Below are positions 10,402 through 22,415 of a stretch of 64,000 bases of DNA, piece by piece (the first letter of the stretch is position 1; each line of letters opens with the position of its first letter). The notes below the pieces were generated by a model. It was not told the DNA's origin and ran no database searches. It worked only from the letters and a program-made list of their open reading frames with translations. A program made the position numbers and the translations under genes. The DNA lies in assembly GCA_946807835.1 (NCBI GenBank), contig OX327705.1, forward strand, positions 14,600,501 through 14,664,500, read 5' to 3'. This stretch comes from Ailanthus altissimus. Its lineage: Eukaryota; Streptophyta; Magnoliopsida; Sapindales; Simaroubaceae.

Positions 10402-11857
10402 CTAATATGGTATCAGAGCCAAGGTCTTGAGTTCGAGCCCCGGTGTCTTTGTATTTAATTAATGTCTTGGTTTTTAATGAGACGGGGAATCCACTTTGGT
10501 TCAGGCTGAAGCCTATTCAAATTTACATTTCACGTGAGAGGGACTATTAAAGACTTTTCTTTTATACTAATATTAGGCCTTTACCTATCAATTTAAATAT
10601 GTGTGTTGGCTGATAAACTAATAATGCTTATGAGAGTCTAACTAAATGAAACAAGAGATAGGTGTATTTTAGTCCATTTTGAAGGGCATTTGGCTATGAT
10701 AACTATAAGAGTGGGTTGATGACTAAATTAGAAAATTACCTAAAATTTTGGCCTATTACAAAATGTTTTCCTTAAATCTTTCGCAAGTACAAATAATAAT
10801 AATTTATTTTTTTAATAATATGTTAAAATGAACTTATTTTACCCTGAAAAATAAACTAAAAAGAGTTACACTAAAAAAATGAGAATAGTTGATGTATGTT
10901 GAACAATACTCGATGTCAAATCTAGATAATCCTATCCAATGAAATAATGTGTAGTTGTCATGCTCTTTATCTGGAAGGATATAACGCATGGTATTTCTTA
11001 CATTTATTTAATAATATGCGCTAATAATTAACGTTGCATAAAATTACAAACTTAATTTCATCATAAAGATCCTTAATAAGTCACTCGTTAGCTCATTATA
11101 TTATCAAACTATAATAATCTTTAGTGGAACATAATCCAAACACAGTCAAAGCTTATGTACAACAAGTCATAATTATGAACAATAAAGACAAATCAACTAA
11201 CAATTATCCTTTAAATACATGTCCACTAACTAACACCTAGCAACTTAGGGATTTAAAGGATAGTAAACGTCATGCCAAATATGTTATGCTCACACATACC
11301 TATAGTCACCTAAAAATCACAATAAACTATAATGAGTATAAAACTCAATAAGTACACTAGTTTTTTGTATGCTAATATATATATATATATATATGTATAT
11401 ACGCAATACATAAGCTTGATATACCATGGTGAATCAAAATCATAACTAGAGTTAGAATTATAATCAGAATCAAAATTTAGAATTCAAAATCTCATGTTGA
11501 GTAAGTACTTACACATTCTTTAAAAACTTATATTTGAAATATCATCACTCAACCGTCATTAAGTAGGACTTCATTTATCACAATATGAGCCTGAAAGTCA
11601 CATGTTGGCTACATAACTCAAATATCAATCCTAAAGAAAATGCCACATAGAAATGCTCTAGAACAGGTAAAAGGTGCATACTAAGAAATTATTGAGTTCA
11701 TGCTTCATCGAAAACATAAAAATAAATTTCATGGGCATATTTCACTTTAAAAGCTTTCTTTCTTGAACACATTTAATTTCGAAAGCTTACTTTCATAATT
11801 ATATGTATACCATGTTTGTCCATCCTCAACATAAATGCTCACATTTATAAACATATG
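10402..11857. other. AT-rich sequence with an orphan primer-site motif
   Basis: TGGTATCAGAGCC at 10408-10420 is a perfect initiator-Met primer site of the kind used by Ty1/copia elements. It does not belong to the adjacent family-B LTR, which points the other way. A purine-rich GAGAGGGACTATTAAAG follows near 10537. The rest, including a TA microsatellite near 11375-11400, shows no gene. Confidence 0.5.
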
Positions 11858-13188
11858 TAATACGATATTTCTATATCTTATAATTGAGTGCAAGTATATA
11901 CTATCGTATGTAAGTAATAAAGGGACAAAAGAGTCGAATGTCGAACCCACATGGATAATTTCTTCTTTTCAACTAATTACTAAAATTATATCTTTCTAAT
12001 AATTATTCATAGAAATAAAAATCTAAGAATGAATGTAGAAAATTTAAAAGTAATGACACAATGTAAAGAGATTTAGAAGATAACAATATAGAGAAAACCT
12101 AGGGTTAATACTATCCCTCAAAATTCTTTCTAATGATTAATCCTCTAATATTTAATTTCCTTAGTTTTTGTTATTGATTAAGACACTAATGTATTTACAA
12201 GCCTCTTCCAAGATCATGCAAGTATACCTTAATATACTAAATACCTATATTCCTATGGTACTTGTAATAAATTAAAATTCATTAAGATTAAGTCTTATTG
12301 ATCATACATACTAAGTAGGTATATTCCTATCCTAAATTAAAACATACATATGCAACATTGAATGTTACTTGACAATCATACATCAAATTACCTAAGTTTA
12401 AATATAATGATTCCTCTTCCGAATTTATCAAAATTATTACCAATTTATTCACTATATATTGGCCAGATATATTAAAGCATTAAGAACAAGTAATTTAAAT
12501 AACAAAGAACTAAGTTTATTAAATATAAAAAATATATGACAATTAAGTGCACATATTGAGTTTAAGTATTAACCCTAAAAAGAAAATTTAGTTCATGGCT
12601 ACAAGAGAACAACAGCAAAAATAATAAGAAATCGTGATACAATAAATAACAAACCGATATAGACGTCAAATTTATCTTGATTGCGCTACCTAAGAAACTC
12701 TTAATGCCGAAGAACTCCTTGAATTACTTTCTTTGGCTGTTTTAATTAAACTATAATTGCTCTTTAAGACTTGTGCTCTGTATTCTTGATGTTCTTGAAT
12801 TGCTCTTAGGTCCCCTTTAAAGTCTAGGGACGAGTGATTTTTTATAGGGATTGATATGAGTTTGAAAATCTCAATTCTCGTTGGATTAGGACTCGCACTA
12901 CCTCTGAGTATAAATGACCTCACTGTTGGAGCGATGAGATGTTGGCACTGGAGCGCTAGTCTATTGCTAGCACGGTGGGGAGCTGGCACTAGGGCGTTAG
13001 ACTGCAACTTAAACAGGTCAATTTTTTTTTTTTTTCTGATTTTATTATTTTGATCACAGTTCTAGCGCTGGGGCAAAAATCCTTGTAAAAAATAATAATG
13101 TCCATAAATAGCCATTTATTCTCATAAAATAATAAAATATCAAAATAAAAGTATAAAAAAATATATGACAAATATCCCCTTATTAATA
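11858..13188 (-). repeat. Inverted solo LTR of the Athila-type family
   Basis: Read on the minus strand it aligns with the LTR at 4784-6272 from end to end, with TG at the start decayed to TA and the terminal CA decayed to TA. It is 1331 bp long. Most of the shortfall is the GC-rich CCAGCG tract, of which only scattered GCGCT pieces remain at about 12930-13070. No adjacent internal sequence is recognisable, and I could not identify a convincing target-site duplication. Confidence 0.8.
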
Positions 13189-14620
13189 TATCATTCACAT
13201 TTTCATATCAAAATCTATTTGGTATAATATAAACACATTTCAAATATGATTTATAAAATCATGCATAAAAAGATACTATATTTGTTGTAATTTTAGTGAA
13301 AGTCTAATATACTTACCTTTTGTCGATCATATAACAACGATTAATCTCTTTAACTTATCAATGAAGACTAATTTTTCATAAGCATTAGTTTCACACAAAA
13401 CACTTGAAATAGTTCATAAAGTTACACAAATCACACCTATAACAACAAATTAGTTCAATGACCTGGTTTCTCAAAGCATGTCAATTCTAACCACTTACAC
13501 TAAATCAAATTTTCTTGTACATAAAATGAAGTCCATTTTTCACAAAATCAGAATATATCATTCCTTACTCATATACCATTATCATAGATGGAAATTATAT
13601 CATAATTCCACAGATATCATTTAATAATTACTCTCAAATTTAAACTATTATTCGGATAGAATAAAAATATTTACTAAATAGTATTCAGTATCTCAATTTT
13701 ATAAAACCAAACATTAAAAATCATGAAACCACAACAATATTTCTCTTGACATATAGCTAAGTCCAACATAAGTAATTCATATCTAAATCCATGTAAATCA
13801 TTTTATGAAATGATTTTACCCTTAAGCTAAGAATTTATCAAAATAGAATCTTGTATTGAGGTTATATAATTTAAAAAAAATCATAATAGTTGGAAAGCAA
13901 TAAGCCAGATGCTCCACTTTAAATATGTTGTACTAGATATGTAAAAGTATCTTTTTTAGAAAATAATAATTTTTAGAGATCTTTTGATAGATCAAAATCA
14001 GTTCATTATTTGGCTATACTATAGAAACTATTGTTTCTTGAAATCTCAAAATCATTTTCAAAAATCAGGTTTATGGAGTTTCAAATGATTCAAAGTTATA
14101 AATAGTCAATAAGATGTCTTGTTTAATGGATTGAAAACCTAGATTTAAAATTAAAACATAATATTTTATAAAAATCATAAACTGAGTCATGGTCATACAA
14201 TAATTCTATAAATCTATCATAATTATTCCTTTTATTTATACAATTTTCCTAAATAATCAATACATCTAAGAAAATCATCATCAAATCCTCCGTTTACCAA
14301 TATTTTAAAAATCATAACTTCAGAAAATCACATAACATATACAAATATTAGAGAAAGAGCTATAAGAAAATCTTTTAATATCATAAAGTCATCATATATC
14401 TCTTAATCTCTTCTTTTTTTCTTTTTCTCTTTTTCATAGGTGGTCACTAAGGTTAAAAAAAATGATATATATATATATATATTAAATAATGATTAACAGA
14501 TTTTATTTAGCTCCTATTAGATATTATCAATCGAATCCAAAGTTTACTTCATAATCTAAACTATAACATATATTTTTGGTCTAGTCATGTTAAGCTTAAA
14601 AAAGTCATATTCCAACTTAT
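13189..14620. other. AT-rich sequence without recognised gene
   Basis: No coding similarity is seen on either strand. A TA microsatellite lies near 14466-14482. The right end is the target of the solo LTR at 14621. Confidence 0.45.
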
Positions 14621-16100
14621 TGTAAGTACAGTGTGAAAGTGTATGCGTGTGGTTAGTTAAATATAGATGCGTGTCATGTACAACATGCAATGGAAATGTA
14701 AAACACATTTTACAAACTATATACTTTAAATATAATTCTATTACAATAATAAAAAATATATCTTTAAAGATCGCTAGTGTAATTGGATAATTTAAATCGC
14801 ATAGAGTCTCACCTTAAAGTGCTCCTATAAATAATTCTAAGTTCTAACAATGTTGAACTTAAGATCTTAAAATAACAACATTTTATATGCATGATTTATT
14901 AAACTTAACTCTTAAACTTTTGTTTCACTCTATCACTTTTGCTTTCTCAAAATAAAAGTACACAAAATTTCTTTTGTGCTTTAAGCAAATATTTACTTTC
15001 TCAAAATAAAAATACACAAAATTCCTTTTGTGCCTTAAGCAAATATGAGCAAACCAAATGATAGAAAACTAAAGCTTAAGAAATAATTTTTTATTTCTTC
15101 TTTTTAGCTCTCCAAATGGCCGAACCATATTACCCTTTCAAAAGCCGTTTTAGTATGTTATACCTTGGTTCAATTCCAAATATCAAGACTAAAACATGAT
15201 AAAGACTTAAAATCTTAGTCTTTTTCATTTACTTGGCCGACACACCTTAAACAAAAACCGCAAAAACACATTTTGCATTTCTTTATTGATTATTTTATTG
15301 TTTTTAAAGGAAAAATGTTCCTTTGATTTACCACACATTTAGCCAATCATCTCATGTCCATAAAATGCCAATTGATTTAATAATAAAAAATTGTCATTAA
15401 TCAATTCATTAACAAAACACTTGTTTTTAAATTAAGAAAGATATAACAATTAAGTAAATATAAAATAATTAAAATAAATACAATTAAGACAAGTGTCCAA
15501 CACTTGTCCAATTGCAAGTAATGCTTTTTTTTTAAGGTTTTAATAATGCTTTGACACTTGTATTATTTTTACATTTAGAATTTAATACAACTTTATGGGA
15601 TATTTATTAGAGGTTTCATAGGTTTGTTCAGTACTCAGTCCTCATTGAATACCTGCATACCTATACGAACTTCTACTAAGCTTGCTATCTGCTAAGACTA
15701 ATCATTTGGATAATTTAGATATGGACATACACTGATCTGAGAGGTTTACCAATCAACCTGTGTCGGTAAACATTGATCAAGAATGATATTTTTGAGAACA
15801 TATTATATAATAATATTTCTTAACACCATTTGCAACTTCATACTACTATGTCATTATAATAAATTTTCTCGAGCCTTTGTCCAATTTCAGACAATGCTCT
15901 AACTATTTAGAATTATTAAACTCTTAGTATTAATCTAAACACCTTTAGATCAAATTAGACTCTTTTAGATCTATAATATTTGAAAAGTAACAAGATTTTT
16001 ATTATATAATAAATTAACGATTTATTAAAATGTACATTGTATAAATATCAATAAATATTCATATATAAAATGGAATAGGGCGTAAATACCATCTCTAACA
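14621..16100 (-). repeat. Solo LTR, divergent member of family B, with CTTAT target duplication
   Basis: The 1480-bp sequence begins TGTAAGTACAG and ends CTCTAACA, and is flanked by perfect 5-bp repeats CTTAT (14616-14620 and 16101-16105). The right 500 bp (about 15600-16100) align with 31210-31803 and 9820-10401. The left part is more diverged but keeps the ATGCGTG and CAATGGAA-like terminal features. It probably arose by recombination between the LTRs of a complete element. Confidence 0.8.
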
Positions 16101-16352
16101 CTTATAACACTTATTCATGGCCTAATGTCATTAAGCTTACATAAGCTCTAATATAGCATATAACACATTTTTTGGACCTAATCTCAATAAGCTCACAAAA
16201 GCTCAAATCTAACTTATACCAAGTCTAATACCAATTAAGTAGTAGGTGTATATTCTAAATAAAAAATAAAACTAATAACTATACATAATTCAATCCTCAT
16301 CAAAATAATGTCCAAATAAAATATGAGCAACATAAATATAAATAGTCTCTAT

Positions 16353-17057
16353 TGATCCTAAATTTGGCCGATTTGAAGTCAACGAGTCAAATTTATTAGT
16401 TATGAGGAAACAATGGTTAAAAGATTGGTAAATTAATGAATATGAAAAAAAACATAATTTATAGTGGTTTAGCTAAGCTTGGACTTATGTCCACTCCATT
16501 GAGCTTTTAAGATTGCGATCAATTAATTATTTGATTGATATTTGTACAATAAAAGCACAAAAAACCATAACCTTTTTTACAAAGGGAACAAATAAAAAGA
16601 TAAAAAAAAGAGTAAAAGAGTGTCTTATAAAGATTACCGTAGAGAAAATTAGATCTCTTCCTATTTTCTTTTTCCTTGTTGTGCCTTCCATTTTTATAAA
16701 TGTCTAGTAGTGGTGATTGGGTTCTATTCCAATTAGGAAAAGTTTTCTCCTTCTCGTTTTTTGACAAGTCTCGAGAACATTGAGGATTATTCTTAGATAC
16801 TCAAGATTCCAAAGATGTCAGGTTGAAAGATAACCTATGTTTTTAGGTCATCCTTCTTTGAGTTTTTGTTTTCTTTAAATGGCTTTAGTCTAGAGTCCTT
16901 CTTTGTTAAGGAATTGTATTAATCTTTATAAGGGCTAATAACAGTTTGGTTGGTTTCAATTGGCTAAGCTAATCAGACTAAATACGTGCCGACTACAACT
17001 TGATCTCATTATGTAAACCTGAGCTATGTCAGAAGGTATCGGGCTACCTAAGGTCCA
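16353..17057 (-). repeat. 3' LTR of the Tat-lineage element
   Basis: It aligns with 21439-22101, for example AAATTTGG near the left end and the shared TTTACAAAGGGAACAAATAAAA tract near 16575. The inner end is set by analogy to the other copy and by a terminal CA, so it may be off by tens of bases. Confidence 0.65.
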
Positions 17058-17909
17058 AAGGCTGAATTGGGCCTTAAGGGAGGTGGACTTTGGGCTGAGA
17101 TCCCAGCAAAAAATAAGAGTTTCTTAGTTTTCAATATATAACTTTATTGATACAAAAAATTTTAAAACAATACTTTAAACTAAATGACATCTCCTTGGTT
17201 TTTCTAGTTCTTGGTCACAGAGAGCTCTTCAGTATGCCCCCTTAGTATTAAAATGAGTATACAAGTAATCTTTTATTATCTCAATTATTAGCCTATATGA
17301 CATGAGCATCTGTGTTGTTGTCAAATTTCTATTAAATCATTTTGATTTTTTTGAAATAAGTGCTCAAACTAGTTTTATTTATTTATAGACGATGCTTTAA
17401 AAAATACACATTGGTAAGTGTATTAAGGAAGAGTTAAACCCCTCTATTTATTTGTGGAAATGGAATCATCATTTGTGATGACATTTTTTTTTTGAAGTGT
17501 GAGATATGAATTTTTTAAAATTGTCATTGCCACTTGAAAAGATATTCCTTACATGGAAACTATTTACCTTTTGGACTAAAGATTGACAATTGTGATGACA
17601 TTGACCCATTTATAAATAAGAGGTTTTTTTTCCTAATTCCTTCATTTTATTTAGTGATCTTGGAGAGAAAAAGGAAAAGGTATTCATAGTTTTTCAACAT
17701 AAAATATTGTGATTATTGTTAAGTATTCCTTTCCCTTGAATAAATCTTCTCTTCAGTAAGTGTTATTTTTCCTTTCTCCAGTAAATCTAACTTTACTGTT
17801 TTTGTTATTGCAATTTTTGTGTTCAATGTTCTTTTGCTTTCATGATGCAAATTTTGATTATTTAGTTTGAGTAGTCAATTTAAGTCATTAGTTAAATGCT
17901 AATCTTCTT
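17058..17909. other. Element interior between 3' LTR and antisense ORF
   Basis: This is non-coding sequence of the Tat-lineage element. A proline- or coding-like signal is absent, and the polypurine tract expected next to the LTR on the minus strand could not be identified with confidence. Confidence 0.4.
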
Positions 17910-20440
17910 GATGGGTGACACATCTCCTTCTTGCTTAGGAGCACAAATCATGTCTTTTATTGAGGACTCCTAGAATGTATTTGGTAAGAAAATTAATGAT
18001 GCTAGTAAGGATTAAGATGTTAGGAATACTTCAGCCTAATAAGTAGATAACACAAATACCCATAAAATTCAAGGCCCTTACCAAGTTATTAGGGGACCAT
18101 CTTGAGGAATTAATCCTATAAAACCCTTAGAGGTTCTTAGTAATTTGAGAAGACCTTTAGTGACGTGATACCTCATAGAAAAATTTAGTAGGTCAATCTA
18201 ATAGGCCAAAAGAGTATAAAAAGAAAACAACCTTATAGATATGTGAGGAGTTTCTCTTTGAGTTTGACCATCCTCCTTATAATCCTTTGCAAATGCGAAA
18301 GAAACATCTTATGGCATTGAGTGAGATATATAAGATACTAACCTTTGTTACTTTAAGGTTATTTAAGAGGGTGAATACACAAGTAGACTGCCTACAAGGG
18401 AGGTAGCTTTTAACTTAGATTTCTTTAGTTTAGGCTTGACATTACCTTTATAATCTTACTTTGTATATTCTCACACATTTGAACCTAGCACTCTATTAGC
18501 TTGGTTTGAATGTGTGGTAAGTGTTGGTCAGTATAAGGGTTATGTGGATAAAGGATGACTTTAATAAACTCATTTTTGCCTAGTTCTAATAGTTGTACCA
18601 TTGAAGGGTTAATAATGATAACCAGAAGGGGTTCCATTACTTCTGTGCTTATGATAAAGAGAAGAAATACTCCTCCATCTCGTACATGCCTTCAAGTAAC
18701 CATAATGATTAAAAAATTTGGTGGTTCTTTATTTGTAAGGAATGGAGCAAAGAGTATGTAGAAGTATCTAGCTATTTGTATTATCCTCGGGTTTTTCTAA
18801 ATCAAGTTTTTATGTCTTTTTCCATTAAGTGTGTATTTTGTGGGGTTTTTTTTTTAAATAGATTTTATTATTTGGTTTTCTATTATAACTACCTTTTGGA
18901 CTTTGAAGTTTAAGTTATCTTTAAAAAATAAAGATTAGGTTGAATAGACTAAAAAATAGGGTAAGCCTATTAGAGAACTACTTTGTAAGAAAAAACTTGG
19001 AAAGCTCAAGCCTAATCACCATTTCGTCTAAGTCACCATAAAAGGTAAGGGGAAGAAGAGTTGGCCTTCTCATTATTTCTCTTTCTTTTCTTATCCTTCC
19101 TCTTTTGTCTCTTATCTTTGTTTTAGTGGGTGCCTTAATTATTTTTTTTACTCTGTACTTTATCTCATCCTTTTTTTTCTTTCTTTTGCAAAATGTAGGC
19201 ATTGGTGATAGTATTCAAAAGTACCCTTATCCTTTCAAGGTTTATGGGCTAAATAAAATGGCCAAGGGCCTCCTCAAGGTTCTTGGTTTAGGCGAGAAGG
19301 GCAATTGTATAGTAAAGCCATAAATGGTGGTTCGAGGAGCCTTCTAATAAGAAGAGTAGATCTATCAATATCCTTAGGACTTCTTTAAGGGGAAGGTCTT
19401 GGTGGATCCTCAATATTATTCATCTTGTGTTTTGATGGATCCACGAGATGAAATTTCTCGTTCTCTCTTCGAAACCCTTCATCCCAACAAGCGGTTGGGG
19501 GTAGTTTGACGACTAGAGTAATGACCCATGTTTTTTTGTCCTTTGATCCCACTGCTTTAAGTCATAGTAAGCCTCAACCTAAGCTGGGGTGCTCAGTCTT
19601 CATGCTGTTTGATATCTCTTATGTGAAATAAGATAGCTATGGGCACATCATACCTATTGTGAAGAAGGCCGAGTTGGCAATTTCAGCCATTCGTGCTGAC
19701 AATCTACTAAGGTATGATGGCCCTAAGTCTTTAGAGGTATAACATGGGGTGTTTACTTAAGGTTTACTTCTCAACCTCTATAATGATGTGCTTGTTTTAT
19801 TATGCCTAATTGTTTTGGATGTTTTTTCTTCTTTGTTAGGTGATTTTTGTTCTTTCTCAAAATTATGATGAGTTCCTAGGTGTTGCCAAAGAGAAACAAG
19901 AGCTACGATAAGCTAAGGCTGAGGTGGTCAGGCTTAATACGGCATTGTTGAAAGTCAATGACAAATTGGTCAAGGAGAACTAAAGGTGCTAGTGTCTGGT
20001 AGAGAAAGTAGAAGTCATTGAGGTTAGGGTGACTTTTGCAAAGAGCAAGGTCTTGATTTTTTCATCAGAAGATTTCCAATGCAAAGAAGCGATCGATGAG
20101 TCTCAGTTATTGGTAATGCTTTTTCAAGAGGATAATGTTGTCATTGTGAAGAGAAATGAAGAAATAAGGAGCTTGAAGCTACTCAAGTTAGTGCTTATGA
20201 AAAGTTAAAGGCTTGCTTCTGTAATTGGGAGAAATGGGCATCAGCCGATGAGTTTAGGTCATTAAGAATCACTATCTTGTTTTGGATTTTGCTTGGCTTA
20301 AAGAATAGATATCTACTCAGGTGAATGATAAAGGTAAAGTCAAAGACCCTCATTTGGCCAAAACGGATGCCCAACTTGGTCCAGTCACCTTAGTTGAGGA
20401 CTTTTTTGCCCATGCTGTTGAGGATCTTCCCCTTGCTCCA
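17910..20440 (+). pseudogene. Antisense ORF of a Tat-lineage element, degraded
   Basis: Read on the plus strand, the region keeps coding-like blocks separated by stops and frame changes. It starts MGDTSPSCLGAQIMSF at 17912. A block at about 18290-18530 (RLFKRVNTQVD-like, then LDFFSLGLTLPL) resembles the putative gypsy-type transposon domain (Transposase_28), and a block at about 19845-20060 (AKEKQELR, AEVVRLNTALLKVNDKL) resembles a coiled coil. A similar arrangement occurs at 37231-44053. It lies opposite in strand to the element's own transcript. Function of such proteins is unknown. Domain naming is by eye and tentative. Confidence 0.5.
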
Positions 20441-20718
20441 TAGTTTAGGATTTCTTTTTTGGTTGAGTCATTTCCTATTCTACTTTATTTATTCTATTAA
20501 TAGGATGAAATGATTTTTCCTTACATTTGTTAATTCTTAGTGATGCTAATATGCCTTTTCATTCTACATTTTCCAAGAAAAAGTATCTAGCTTTTGAGAA
20601 ATCTTTTATAGATTAACCTAGCTTATTTAAGAAATATTTTCAGAGGTGATTTACTTTGGACATTTTGTTGAACTAGTTTCTTAGTTGTCTACTTTTGTCT
20701 CTACTCAACTATATTTAG

Positions 20719-21031
20719 CATAAAGGCTTTACGATGTTCCTCTAAGCTCTTAAGACTAATGAGGTCATCAAGACCTTGCCTCGTATGCTTTGGTGCATTA
20801 CCTGACTGAGGTTCATAGAGGCCTTGCCTTGTATCCCATAGCTCTTTAGACCAAAAAGATCGCAGGGGCCTTACCCTGTACTCTTTAGTACATTGGTCGA
20901 CTGAAGAGGTCATAGAGGTCTCGCTCTGTACCCCTCAACTCTTTGGACCAAATGAGTCATTAGGGCCTCCCCCTATACCCATCAGCTTTTTGACCTAAAT
21001 GGTTCGTAAGGGCCTTGCCTTACACCTTTTA
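20719..21031. repeat. Tandem repeat, about seven units of about 47 bp
   Basis: Imperfect units share AGGGCCTTGCCTTGTAYCC, a CTCTTTRGACC block and an AATGAGGTCAT-like end, starting near 20720, 20767, 20813, 20862, 20909, 20958 and 21004. They lie between the primer site and the antisense ORF. Tandem repeats are frequent in non-coding parts of Tat/Ogre-type elements. Confidence 0.7.
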
Positions 21032-21414
21032 GGTTTTTTTTTTTTTTTACTTTAAGAACTCCTACTTAGGAAAACTTCCATGGCCCTTAAAACACACAGA
21101 GAGGAGAGAGAAAGAGAGAGAAGTGGTCATCAAAGCGTGATTTGATCAAATAGAATTTTGGTGTCCACAACAACAAACACATAAGTTGTTAAATAATAAG
21201 ATGAGAATTTTATTCGGTTCTCTTTGTAGTTTTATTGATTCCTTTTCATAATCATTTCCTTTGGTACGAATTTCTTCCTTATCGACTAGATTCGTGGTCA
21301 AGTATGCCCTATGAGTTCCTGCTTTTCTTTGCCATCCTTGTCGATGCTTTCAGATTTTAAGGTGCTTATATGTTGATCATTAGATGTCCTTTTTTAGTAC
21401 AACTTTTTATTTGT

Positions 21415-21432
21415 TTCCTAGAGACGATGCCA
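21415..21432 (-). promoter_or_regulatory. Primer-binding site of the minus-strand Tat-lineage element
   Basis: The minus strand reads TGGCATCGTCTCTAGGAAA a few bases inside the LTR terminus, a decayed form of the TGGCGCCGTCTGTGGGAA sequence typical of plant Tat-lineage gypsy elements. Confidence 0.65.
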
Positions 21433-21438
21433 AATAGT

Positions 21439-22101
21439 TGACTCTAAAATTTGGTTGATTTGAAATCACCAAGTCAAATTTATTGGTTGTTGAAAAACAA
21501 TGGTTAAAACTTTAAAGTAATAATAAAAATGTAAAAAACATAATTTATAGTGTTCAACCGAACTTAGACTTACGTCAATTCCACTGAGCTTTTGAGCTCA
21601 TGATTAATTCTCTACTTGATTGATATTTGTAGAATGAAAGCATAAAAATTCACGGCCTTTTTACAAAGGGAACAAATAAAAGAGAAGAAAAACAAAAAAG
21701 TGTTTTATAAAAACTATCATAGAGAAAAATTGGATCTCTTCCCATGTCCATTTTCTTTGTTATACCCCCATTTTCATAGGTCTATAATAGTGGAGATTGA
21801 GTTCTAGCCTAATTAGGGGAAGCTGACTCCTTCCTTTTTTGGGACAAGGTTCAAGATCATCGAAGATTATTCTCAGAGATCCCGGGGGCTCAAATGAAGG
21901 ATAACCCATGTTTTTAGGGTCATCCTCTTTCAAGTTTTAGTTCGCTTCGAAGTGCTTTAATCTAGAGTCCTCTGTAAAGAAATTGTGTTTGTCTTTATTG
22001 GCGTTGCTGAAGTTTTGGTCGTTTGTGTTGGCCGAGCCGATAAGACTATTCTCATTATGTAAACCGGAGCTGTACCGGAAAGTATCGAAAATTTGAAGTC
22101 A
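21439..22101 (-). repeat. 5' LTR of the Tat-lineage element
   Basis: The LTR reads TGACTTC at its start (22101) and TAGAGTCA at its end (21439) on the minus strand. It was identified by alignment to 16353-17057 and by the adjacent primer site. Confidence 0.7.
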
Positions 22102-22162
22102 TTTATATTTTCGCTTAATTCTAAACCTCTTAAAGAAGTAATGAAAACTTTTGCAACTTTTT

Positions 22163-22167
22163 GATCA

Positions 22168-22199
<32 letters not shown>

Positions 22200-22212
22200 G
22201 TATGTGTATGTA
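22163..22212. repeat. Microsatellite (AT)n followed by (GTAT)n
   Basis: An AT-dinucleotide run passes directly into a run of GTAT units just downstream of the GLP pseudogene. It is a likely length-polymorphic site. Confidence 0.8.
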
Positions 22213-22415
22213 CCAGACAATTAGTGTGCAGAAGATAAAGAGGGAGAGAAAGGCTTAACTGCTTAAGAAAAACTACAACATAAAATTATGTATGGCACCA
22301 ATCTCATTGAAGAGAGGCTCATATGATACCCCTTAATTTATTACATCACAATATGATAATAATGACAACATAGAAAGAAAAATAGTAAAGCCTGCAATAA
22401 TCAGGCCAGTTTCTC

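Larger units (their letters stand above)
16353..22101 (-). mobile_element. Tat-lineage gypsy element lacking gag-pol, with antisense ORF
   Basis: Two related LTRs (16353-17057 and 21439-22101) flank 4.4 kb. A primer site reading TGGCATCGTCTCTAGG on the minus strand begins at 21432, just inside the right LTR, which fixes the orientation as minus. The flanks TCTAT (16348-16352) and TTTAT (22102-22106) fit a target-site duplication with one mismatch. No gag, protease or pol is visible. The interior holds only tandem repeats and a decayed ORF on the plus strand, that is, antisense to the element. Antisense ORFs are known from Tat-lineage elements. Confidence 0.7.

Noticed and set aside
10425..10450. 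GTTCGAGCCCCGGTG-like stretch suggesting the T arm of a tRNA gene
   Set aside because: No cloverleaf, anticodon stem or A box can be placed around it. It follows a retrotransposon primer site, where tRNA-complementary sequence is expected.
16513..16767. Overlapping ORFs on both strands
   Set aside because: They lie in the 3' LTR of the Tat-lineage element and have low-complexity, AT-driven composition.
20719..21031. Regular repeats that might suggest a CRISPR array
   Set aside because: Units are contiguous and diverged without unique spacers, and the DNA is plant nuclear. It is a tandem repeat of an LTR element.
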